Below are positions 54,168 to 64,000 of a DNA stretch of 64,000 nt, piece by piece. Source of the stretch: Aphrophora alni (Eukaryota > Arthropoda > Insecta > Hemiptera > Aphrophoridae); assembly GCA_963513935.1 (NCBI GenBank), contig OY740765.1, positions 153,326,401 to 153,390,400 on the forward strand. Reading direction: 5' to 3'. The translations under genes were made by a program, and so were the position numbers. Each line of letters starts with the position of its first letter. Position 1 is the first letter of the stretch. The notes below the pieces were generated by a model. It made no database searches. It had not been told where the DNA came from and saw only the letters and a list, made by a program, of their open reading frames with translations.

Positions 54168-56381
54168 ATCTGTATGTAGTGATCAAAATTGTCCACTCGA
54201 CTCTAATGATGCATTTTTGAATTATTTAGATTTACTTCATAACGATATTGGAATTATTATTAAACTGAATTTTCAGCTACAGTTCATGTTTATTATATTA
54301 CAATTGTGAATTTCACCACAGTGCTCAACAAGATTGTATGTTTTTTAAGTTGATAAATTCTTAGCTTAGGCCTATTTACATTAACAGCTGATCTGATATT
54401 TTAGGTTATCTTTTTGTTTCTTCAGTGCATTTACATTCATTACCAAAGTAACCAACACATTTAGTAGAAGTTGGTTCTACAAGTTAACAGCTTAGTATTT
54501 TATTATAATAGATTCAATTTTCTTTTTAATAAAAATTAGTGAGAATGATATAGAAAAATGGAATTAGGTAAAATATTGTACATAACACATGTGTAAACGG
54601 TACTTTATAACACTCAGGAAATTAAGCAATTCGGCTATCACCTCGTTGCTCAATCCTTCCCCTCATGTTGTAAAGAAGCCTTTTCACCACTTGTCATAGT
54701 CAGAGAGACGACTCATCATTTCCTAAGGCGTAAATCGAGATCTACAAACAGACTAGCAACATGTATAAAAGACAATTCTAATCAAACGTTGTAAAAATAT
54801 TTAAAGTCAAAATTGTTTTTGTTAAAAATATTAATTATAGGATTTTTAGATATTAGAAGTTTTTGTTGTTTTAAAATAATAAAATTTGATGCTTTAAGAT
54901 AAAAGATGTCTATTTAAAAGACATAAATTTTACTAAAATAAAGTAATTTCAATGATTTTTTTAAAGTAGATAAGATAAATCTGTCATACTTTATAACTAA
55001 TTTTCAATGAGTTAAAACCATATAAGTAGATTCATTTATTAAAATTTTGATCTTCTTAAAAGAAAAAGAAAAATAGCAAATATATAATACGAAATGATTT
55101 AAAAAATAAAATTTTAATATAAAAAAAATTTATAATAAACTTGTATGTATATGTATAACCCATGTTGTTTAATAAAAATGTTCAGTTTCAGCAAAAAAGG
55201 ACTTCTACTTTTTCTTTGAACCACCACTTAAGTACTTAAAGAAGAATTCACGATCCCGAGATATTTGTAAATTAAATTAACTAAAAAATAATATTAAAAT
55301 AATTTGGTAAGCAAAGTATTACCTGGCGCCCAATAATTAATAAACATTAGTAACTTCTTTTTCCTTTTCTTTTCAAAAAATAAATAAAAATCAAACTCCA
55401 CATTTTCATTTTACTACAATGAGCACACTACTAAATTTCATACATCTATCTTCATTTTTGTGGCCGCTATCATACTTACATACAGACGACAATGGCAATG
55501 CATGGGCAGGATGTCAAAAATCACTTTATTGGTTTCCTGAGGCCATGAACCATGAAGATCAGTCAAAATACAGAAGTTGAAATTTTTGACAATTATCAAA
55601 CTTATCCTATATTGAGTAAGTAAAATATTTCACATTACATCTTCTTCAAATTATGATATTGTGAACTGTCAAGACTTTTAATATATATATATGAGATGGG
55701 GGGGGGGAGAAACTTGCACCCCTTTTAACTTTTTTATGTATTAACATTGTTAAACATAACTTAAGAGTTTAATAGGGCACATAGCCTATTAGTTTAGATT
55801 TTGTATGGATAGGAGACACAGGCTTACCTTGGAAAGTGGTCCTTGGCATTACATAGAGTAGTACACAAATAGGTAAATACACAATACTGTTTGTATATTG
55901 TGTATTTTCCTATTTGTGTACTACTAGGTAATGCCAAGACCACTTTTCAAGATAAACCTGTGTCTGTTATATATACAAGATTGTTAAACATAATTTGGAG
56001 TGAATCTTCTTTGTACTGACGAGCCGTTTCTATGACCCTATGTTTATTTAGAGGTTAGGAGAGTATGGGTAAATTAAAATATATGAAATATCTGATACAT
56101 CATTTTTTAAATACTCCACAAGCAAGAAAAATTATTTAAAAAATTTGTTGGACCACTGTAACTAAAATGTCAGGCATTAATTTGATTGCATTAAGATAGC
56201 TAAAAAAGGAAGTGCATCTTTCCACCTATATGTTGTTATTTGAGAATCTTTTTAGATAGATAAGAAGGGACTTAAATAATTCCTAATTTTGAGTCATTGG
56301 CCTTTCGGAGAAGCGGAAGTGGAGGTGACTTAACATTTTAAAATAGAATATATGGTCATGTAAAAAAACCACTGTGCTTAC
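54168..56381. other. COG1 intron, mostly unassigned
   Basis: AT-rich sequence containing a snapback repeat (55810-55970), a short TA run and a poly-G run near 55690-55710. No coding sequence was recognised. Confidence 0.45.
55810..55970. repeat. Snapback inverted repeat, ~77-bp arms
   Basis: 55810-55886 and 55894-55970 are imperfect inverted copies. They share GACACAGG, AAAGTGGTC, TTGGCATTAC, GTAGTACACAAATAGG and ATACACAATA. The loop is under 10 bases. ATTGTTAAACATAA occurs on both sides (about 55746 and 55980) as a possible duplicated flank. Confidence 0.85.
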
Positions 56382-56526
56382 CTAAATGCCTCAACTACTG
56401 GAGGCAAGATATTCTTAGGTACATAAAAATCCTGAAGTTGCATCAATTCTAGCGTAGGACGGGCTTGAGTTCCTACAACACTATGAAGATTTTTCCAAAG
56501 TAATCCTTCACTAGCATCAGCACTTT
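56382..56526 (-). CDS. COG1: COG1 exon (first recognised in this window)
   Basis: This 145-nt minus-strand exon has an acceptor (tactgtttcag) and a donor (TTTAG|gtaagc). It begins with two bases of a split codon and ends two bases into an Arg codon completed at 53615. It encodes about 47 residues, including SADASEGLLWKNLHSVVGTQ and FYVPKNILPPVVEAFR. On its own it would not be assignable; phase continuity with the next exon links it to COG1. The upstream exon(s) coding for the N-terminal Vps51-like part of COG1 were not found up to position 64000. Confidence 0.78.
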
Positions 56527-58335
56527 CTGAAACAGTAAACAAACTACTGTATAAGAAACTCAAACAAAATTATACATAAACATTGCAGATTGAAAAACAA
56601 AGTGAATTCCATTATAAGAATATTTTATCTTCCAAGATTCATCTTCCTATGAAGGTTTCTTTTGAAGATTGTACCTTCAATTTCACTTGTTCAGAGAAGG
56701 TTAGAATATATAATTTCTTGTTGGGGAGCAGCTAACCTTTAAAATTTATAATCTGTTCTACTAATTCATAAAATATTTATAAGAATCATTTAAAAAAAAT
56801 ATTGTTTAAACCATCGATATCATTATTTTGAAAGTTTAAAATTGTACTGTTGAGATATCTTTGTGTTTTTAAGGTAATGCACATTATCTGTAGGAAAAAT
56901 AGTAAATTACCTTTTAATATAAATCCATGTAAATTGTAAATAAACTGTGGCTAAATATTGCATAAACTTTCTCACTGACCCATCCCCAAAACCAAATGAA
57001 AATAAACCAAAATTATTTATGATAATTCAGTAGATGTTCGCCAAAAAGTAAAAATAAACTCTGAGATTGTGTTTGATAAATGTACGAGTATATACTATAC
57101 ATAGCCTAAGCTTGATTCGCTTTGCCATAAACACATCCTCAGTATAAATTGAATATGGTCAAGGTTCATTTTTTCTATATTTGCACTCTAGTTTATCTTC
57201 TCATTTCACTATAAGTTGAATGAAATAGGTAGAATAGATTTTAAGCAATTACTTCTTTTATTATTATAGCCCTAATGCCGACTTTTTTGTTGATAACTCA
57301 AAAACATATTTCACTATTTTAACAAAATTGGTAAAGTATTTTTAGAGATATGGTGATCAACACTTTTTGATTGAGTTCTTAGAGGTTATTTTTGATCAAA
57401 ATATTGGTGCTGCTTTTTGAGATTTTCATTTTGTCATTTTTTCTTATAGGAAGTACCCCCAAATAAAAAAACCCTGAAAATGGTTAAAATACAGTCCACA
57501 TACCCAATATGATTAAAATCAGTTCACACGTTTGAGCTGTAAAGCACTGCACATACAACAGACAGACATCATTTCAAAAACAACTTTCTTGAACTCAGAG
57601 AATTGATTTTTTGACTTATCATATAACCATACCTATATTACATATATGTGAGAAAATGAAAACCTTCTGAAAACCAAAAACAAACAAAAAATTTAAACAA
57701 TTTCTATTCATATATTGCTCCAAAATTATTTAATAACATACTGTATATATTAAGGTCGTATGTCAAACAAAATATTTCCAAAAAGGATTAAACAACGATT
57801 AATTATCAGGTGTTGATACTTTGTTTTAGAGCTGTGGTTACTGTTGATTAACTACACAACTACAGTGAATGGCATTTAATTACTAATTATGTGTTTGATT
57901 TTTATTTTTAGTTTTGCTCTTTTACAATATACATAGTACAGAGAAAGTTAAGAGATGTATCAAAAAATCTATGTAGAGTTTTTATAGATAGATCCATTTT
58001 GTTGGCCTCTATATCCAATAATAAATCAAATATATATATGGTTTTTTTCTTGTTGATTTGGTTATCTGATACTAAATTAATGAGCTCTTTCTTCTATTTT
58101 TGATCAAGTATACCTTCTAAAGACCCAAATAAAATGTATTGGTGATGGGCATCTCTCCAAAAATACTTGTATCAATTTCTAAATGTAAAGATTAATAATA
58201 ATCCACTAAAAATTAGCAAAATCGCAAATACAAAAATATTACAGTTCAGGAATAATTGGCAAAATACAAAAATAAAAATGAACCTTATAGATAAATTGGG
58301 CCTAAACTTGTTTCATATTTATATTCACATATATG
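56527..58335. other. Intron or upstream sequence, unassigned
   Basis: AT-rich sequence. The stretch about 57410-57620 (TACCCCCAAATAAA ... AGACAGACATCATTT) looks like the end of an interspersed repeat but has no partner in the window. Confidence 0.4.
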
Positions 58336-60746
58336 TATTACAACGGAAAAACTCAGCTATTCTGTTGTACGCTGAGCTAGGCTGTTCACCTTCCCCTTTT
58401 TAATTAACACACTTACCTCAAAACCTGTAATATTTATTACAGGCTTTGTTTTTGAGAGTATTGAGTGGATTTAGACAGTTCACTGGAAGTATAGGCTTTT
58501 TCAATTTTAATACCTTCAACAGTTAAGGTTGGGCCTAAACTATTGGTACCCCCCTATATTTAACGCTTCCATTATTTATTAATTATTTTCCCTTAGTTCT
58601 GGGAGATCACGAGCAAATTTTATCTTTTTTATTACTTATCTCAAGAGTGAGTTCTTTGGAAAGTTCCTCGATCACAATGTATATTAGTCACTTAGATGTA
58701 GTTGTTAACCTGTATGTGGATTATTAAAATAATTGAAAGCACATTTTATGAAATTAATAAATCACTTTTTGCAACAAATTAAATTGTCATTTACATTTAA
58801 ACACAATTATTCTATCAATTTGTTCACAAAATTATTTTCTTTTGATAAATTCATCTTCTATATTAGTATAAAACAAATAAATTCTTAAAATTAAGAGCAG
58901 GTTGCTATTTTATCTAAATTTAAATCATTTAAAACTTTTCTTAATTTGATTTCTTATTTCTTTCTAATTTGAGAATTGGACTTTTCAACCATTTTTTTCT
59001 ATTAAAATTCAAATTTACACACACATTAAATACTTATTAAACATAACATATCAATTTATTCAGAACAACAAAAATTATCCCAGAAAAAACTATTAAGGAA
59101 TTTGAAATTATTTTATATTGCACTTAGTGGCAACTCACTGTTTTAACTTTCCTGAAATTTTCTGTTGTGGAGTAGATCTGTATTGTTAATCTGCTATCAG
59201 CTTCAGTCCATTGAAACAGCTAGGTCTTTCCTATTTGGCAGTCCTGGTTATCGTCTCTTTACATGTGACATAAATCTGTCCTTCTATTTGACTCTAACAC
59301 TTTTTATTTTACTTTACTACTGACTTTACTTTACAAATTTAATTCAAGAAACGGATGCAAACTGTCGTGAAGTAAGGTGATCTTCATCTTTGGAAAATCA
59401 TTACTAGAGAGCCCTTCGAGAGGGTCAGTGGCTTTATTTATAGCCGAAATACATCGTATCCTCTTACCAATTTTCTTCCCTTCTTGGCGGGATATGATAT
59501 TTGCTTTTTCTTCCTTATTAATATGTTTAATTTATTTTTTATGTCTTCCACGGTGTTGTACTATTTATTCTGAATCAGCACATTAATTTTTCAATTAATT
59601 AGTTTATATTTTAACTGTTGCCGTCAGTTGGCTTCATGGCTCCACCGCTTGCGATGTCACGGTTCCCCGCACTTTCTGGTACTGCAAATTTAAACTTGCA
59701 CTGGGCTAAAATCATTTTGTTTTATTTTAAACTTGTATAACTTGCTAATTTTCTGTAATTTTTACTTTTGATTGTTGCATCTTGTTGGTCTTGACTGTAG
59801 TTTTCCTAACAATCTTGATTTGTGGTTCTAGGTGTTACCATTCTTCTGATATGGTTGATAGTATTTTTACGTAATTTCATAATCCTACTTTTCGCACCTT
59901 TGTTCCTAATTCACTGAAATTCGGTAGTTTCGTAGAATTACGTGTATAAGTTTCATAGCCGAAAGGAAAAAATTGTCCGATTTCCTTATCTGTCGATTTT
60001 CACACTTCTTTTTGCACTTGCAATTTTACTAAATTTCCTTTAATATTTTGACCTGGGATTTACATTTTCTTTATTATTATTATTTATTAATCTGAAATTT
60101 TCAGTCTTTATCTCTTTCCATTTTCTCACAAAAGGTGTGAAAACTATCAATTTTTTATTTCGGTGTGGAATTTATTTTTTACTCAATTCATCATTGCTTT
60201 TATATATCTTAATATCTTTGTATTAATTACTTTATTTAAATTTTCTTTTGTCTTATTTTTATTTTATAAGTAGCACATTTCTGCTAACTTGTTAATTAAT
60301 CATTATTCCCGAATTTTTTCAAGAATAACATTTTCTTAGATTTCCATGTAGTTTATGGAAACCTAATTTTTTGGTTTTTGAAATATTTGAAAAAATTTCC
60401 CTTCCTTACTTTGTCTTTAACTTTAATTCTGTTAATTAATATGAAATATTAGTATTAGATATGAATTGTATATAACTTGTACTACAACTACATATTCTTG
60501 CAACCGTTTATTTCATATTTTCAAAATTCATTAAATACTGATTTTTAATTTCAAAATGACTAACTCAGAATCTTGCCGTTTCAACGGGTTCGCGAATCGT
60601 GATGTCAGACTGAAGTCATAGTGCACTTCCACAAACTTGTTCAAAACAGCAAAGCTTGCTTCGACTGTACAAAATCCTTACATGTAAACTGTATTTCAAA
60701 AAAATTTCAAATACAGTTCCCATACAACGATATTTTTGTTGTAGCA
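58336..60746. mobile_element. TIR-family copy C
   Basis: A 2.4-kb copy begins ATTACAACGGAAAAACTCAG and ends with an inverted GTTGTAG terminus. It shares ordered blocks with copies A and B: TCACTGGAAGTATAGGCTTT, GTACCCCCCTA, CACGAGCAAATTT, GCTTTATTTATAGCCGAAAT, GATGTCACGGTTCC, and AACTTGTACTACAACTACA. It has no open frame of note. Compared with B it lacks the nested Tigger and seems to be the more complete form. Confidence 0.72.
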
Positions 60747-61240
60747 TAGACACACAATTTTTTTGTCTATTATTGGATCTATAGCTCATTTTACCTTTTT
60801 GAATGATAACTATAGAATTGATTATTTTGGTGGCAAATAGTTTGATTGGTTTTTGTTTGTGTTTGGTTTTGGGGTTAGGTGACTGAAAAAGTTTGTGTAA
60901 TTTTTCTGTACCATTTATTTAATTGTGTTTGTAACATTTCACATTTTTCTGTACAAAAAACTGGGTTTAATATTCAGTTTGGTTGGGTGACGTATGATTG
61001 AGTATGATGTAATCAGAAAAAACTCAATCTAAAATCGTCAGAGGCTAGAGGAGTGGTTGATTGGGGTTACGTATCAGATTTGATTTGGTCAGACAGACAA
61101 ATGGTGTCATGTGTTATAGATTAGAAGATAATAATGATTAAATCATCATGTTATGTTAGCGTAAGATAAATAACCAGGGACCCTTGTAAATATAAAAATG
61201 TTTCCTATCGTAAAAAATAGGTATGTTAAATTATAATTTA
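60747..61240. other. Spacer between copy C and the Helitron
   Basis: Nothing recognised. It ends in A, the host base expected before a Helitron 3' end. Confidence 0.5.
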
Positions 61241-63511
61241 CTAGCTGTACCGGCCACGCGTTGCTGTGGCTCATCTGGTTAAATGGAAAATAAATAAAAG
61301 ACATAAATAAAGACATAAATTAAAATATGTTTATTTAAACAATGCTTGTGGGTACACAATATTTTTTGTAGTTCCATTGTTTGTGTATATATACAGATTA
61401 TCTGGTTAACGTAGCAATCCGTTTCTAGATCTAAGCCACACAATTCTAAATTTTGGCCCTGAGCTTTGTTAATGATAATTGCAAATGCCAATCGAATTGG
61501 GAACTGCAATCTCTTAAATTTAAATGGCATGTCTGTTGGAATTAAAGGAATGCGAGGAATGAGGACATCATCATTTTTGTAAGGTCCTGTCAAGATTGTT
61601 GCTTCTATGACGTTGTTTATTAATTGTTTCACTGCAAGTCTTGTGCCGTTGCAAAGCTTTGGCTGGTTGATATTTCGCAAGATGATTATCGGCACACCGA
61701 TTTTCAATTGCATTAAGTGTGGTGGCATCCCTAGCAGATAGAGTGAATTTAAAAATTCTGTTGGGTAATTATTTGCTTCATTTGCTTCTACAACAGTGTC
61801 GACGGACTTGTATGTGACTACCTCGCTTTGAATTTTAGTCTGAATAATATTATTTAGTTCGTAGACGTCTTTGTTCTTGGAGGCAAGAATAGCTCGTTCA
61901 CTCAGCCAATCGCAATTCTTATAATTGGTTTGAATATTGGGAAATACTTGAACATTTTTATGTTGGAAATATGGAACCAATTGAAACATTTTTTTAAATA
62001 AAAAGCTACACTATCCTAGAGTAACATAGAGTAGGATTCATTTTGATAAAAACATTTTTTATATTCCATATTTGTAAATTTATTTTGAAAATCGTAAAAA
62101 AATCTTTGGGCATTAAACCCAGTGTCTAGCAGCTGTAGTATCAATAAATAAACAACATTATGAAAAACTAAAAAATTACTATTGAAAGATGAAATTTATA
62201 AATATCAATAGAAACGTACTATGCCAAAGATGTGCACAACAACATAAATTATGTGTGTATGTTGCCATTAAGGTAGGTAAAATAAATTAAATATAATTTT
62301 AGGTTAGGCCTAGAAAGATGAACCAATACATATTTCTTGAATGTACCTATTGGCATTCATTACCATAGCAGCCAATTTAATAAAATAACTGATGAAACAG
62401 TTGATTCGGATGTCCAGCTAGTACAAATAATATTTTAAAGTTAGGCCTAGATTGAACCAACATATATTTCAACACACACAAACCAATAAAAGCTTGCATT
62501 AAGATAATAATATTTAAAATTAAGAAAACAATATGTTACAATCTAATTTTAAAAAAAAGACATTAGAATTTAATAGTAGGCTAGGCCTATTTATAATATG
62601 GTAAATGATATATTTTATAAATTGAAAATTGCCTCTTTTATTTATAACAATACAAAATCTCTGTCCTAATTAATATTCCCGAGAAAATAACATTGTGTAC
62701 AATAACCTGTTTTAAAAAAGTTATTATTTATGTAACATTTAGATAAGTTTTTATTTAAATTGTAGGCCTAACTGTTACAATTTTATGTTTTGTATTTATA
62801 AAGATTCTTTAATTTTAAAATAAAGATATAAATATTGTCTTTTAAGTGTTTTTTATTTCATATTGATATATTAATTATCTTAGAAGTAATTAATTATATA
62901 GTTATGTTATTATAAAATTTGGAAGTGTAATACAGTTTAGATTATAAAATAAATTGGTTTTTTGAATTGTAGGCCTAGTTGTTACAATTTTATGTTTTGT
63001 ATTTATTAAGATTTTTTAATTTTAAAAGAAAGATAAAAATATGACCTTTTAGGCCTAATTATTTTTAATTTTATATTGATAAATCAAATGGTTTAATATA
63101 GTTATTAATATTATAATGATGAAAATAGGTTATGACAAAAAATGTTATTTGAGTTATTGTAATGTCGTTGTTCACAAAAACCTATCCAAATACAGATAGA
63201 AATCCAAATACATACAGTTGTTTGAAGTTTGAAATCAGCTGATAATTGAAATATAGGAAACAGTTGACTACAGCTGTTATTATTATAGTCCATAAACATA
63301 TATTATGTAATGGCGCTTGCATTTTTGTTAAATATTGAGCATATTTTTTGTTGTTTTTATGTTCATTAGATGCTACAGTTTTTCAAAAATATATAAAAAC
63401 ACTCGTGGATTCGAATGGAATACTGTGTCCAAATTTCAAAGCAATCGGTGAAGAACTTTCTGAGATTATCGATTTTGAACAAACGCACATTTACATTTTT
63501 ATTTATATAGA
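61241..63511 (-). mobile_element. Helitron relic with both ends
   Basis: On the minus strand the 3' end is CTAG (61244-61241) followed by host T. Eight bases upstream is a hairpin (GCCAC...GTGGC, 61253-61270). This is the classic Helitron 3' end. The 5' end reads TCTATATAAATAAAAATGTA from 63511 leftwards, after an A, also as in Helitrons; a TCTA/GATA microsatellite blurs the exact base. The 2.27-kb element keeps only the end of the helicase. It was probably a full Rep-helicase element that lost its Rep part. Confidence 0.82.
61279..61989 (-). pseudogene. Helitron PIF1-like helicase, C-terminal fragment
   Basis: The 236-codon minus-strand frame starts at an ATG at 61989. It reads ERAILASKNKDVYELNNII, LYLLGMPPHLMQLKIGVPII, LRNINQPKLCNGTRLAV and RLAFAIIINKAQGQ.LE..GLDL. 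These are the last conserved motifs of the PIF1-like helicase of Helitrons, with the final arginine/GQ motif present. The Walker A and B motifs and the Rep nuclease with its HUH motif are missing, so it cannot act alone. The last ~30 residues after GLDLE lie beyond the usual end and look random. Confidence 0.88.
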
Positions 63512-63538
63512 TAGATAGATAGAAGATAGATAGATAGA
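63507..63538. repeat. (GATA)n microsatellite
   Basis: About 32 bases of ATAG/GATA repeats with one AGAAG interruption, grown at the Helitron 5' end. Confidence 0.95.
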
Positions 63539-64000
63539 TTAAGTATTAGAGCCTTAATTTATAATCTTCTGATGTTCTATTTAATAAATTTTAATACTAT
63601 TATTTAGGAAAACTGAACAGTCCAGAAAAGCTTCCATATAGTCTTAATGGCTTCTAAATATACACTGAAAAAATTATTCAATTATTTTTTTTCAACAAAG
63701 GCGTACAGAGAGATTGTTTTTATAAGTTCATTGTTCTTATGCAATCTTGTTTATTTTTGGGGGAAAGATGAAATGTAATTTATGATCCTACTTATTAAAG
63801 AAACTGTTAATAATTTATATATATTTAAATATGATTTTACATTATTCAATTAAAATTTAGAATGTTGAATAGGGTTAAATAAATTCTCTCAAAGGATAAA
63901 GAAAAATATCTTATATTGATATAAATATATACAATTTCTATTCATATCGGCGAAGAAAGTCCCGCGATATTCTTCTCCAATCACAAACTTCTGTGGGCGT
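63539..64000. other. Right end of the window, unassigned
   Basis: AT-rich to about 63945. The last 55 bases (CGGCGAAGAAAGTCCCGCGA ... TGTGGGCGT) are abruptly GC-richer and may be the start of an exon or an element outside the window. Confidence 0.3.

Noticed and set aside
63945..64000. Upstream COG1 exon at the right edge
   Set aside because: The sequence is GC-richer, but no splice site in the right phase or COG1-like peptide could be read before the window ends.

Overview
This 64 kb window looks like non-coding, AT-rich animal nuclear DNA, most likely from an insect. The transposon mix (piggyBac, Tigger, Penelope, hAT, a Helitron, an insect-type LINE and a long-LTR element) fits an insect, possibly a hemipteran; the order is inference. 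No bacterial-type gene organisation is present.

The only host gene I can support lies on the minus strand and spans almost the whole window. Six short exons (56382-56526, 53450-53615, 43040-43227, 26683-26783, 15285-15477, 2195-2333) splice together with matching phases into 310 codons. They resemble the middle and C-terminal part of COG1, subunit 1 of the conserved oligomeric Golgi tethering complex. The N-terminal exons lie beyond the right edge or were not recognised, and the last exon(s) lie beyond the left edge or were not recognised. The five introns are about 2.8, 10.2, 16.3, 11.2 and 13.0 kb.

The introns are filled with mobile elements. From left to right: a fragment of a terminal-inverted-repeat (TIR) family; two Penelope-like pieces (one with a GIY-YIG endonuclease relic); a 1.1 kb foldback and a 0.3 kb inverted repeat; a 53-bp tandem array; a decayed envelope-like reading frame; a Tigger MITE; a piggyBac-type MITE; a decayed transposase of the SFDESLN type; an almost complete 5.5 kb LINE with a 10-bp target duplication (20820-26295); a second piggyBac MITE; hAT and piggyBac transposase relics; an 8.6 kb LTR retrotransposon (31350-39914); a Mutator-like element; another piggyBac relic; two copies of the TIR family (46.1-50.3 and 58.3-60.7 kb), the first with a nested Tigger; a third piggyBac MITE; a tRNA-like sequence; and a Helitron relic with a PIF1 helicase fragment.

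The most unusual object is the LTR element. Its two 2.38 kb LTRs look almost identical. Between them are only an intact Gag and a retropepsin reading frame. There is no reverse transcriptase, RNase H or integrase. Gag ends at a canonical A AAA AAC slippery heptamer directly before its stop codon. The protease frame is open across that stop, and a GC-rich stem can form 10 nt downstream, which suggests -1 ribosomal frameshifting. The same heptamer recurs directly before the protease stop codon. The element therefore looks like a young, pol-less Gag-protease retrotransposon that would depend on a partner for reverse transcription.
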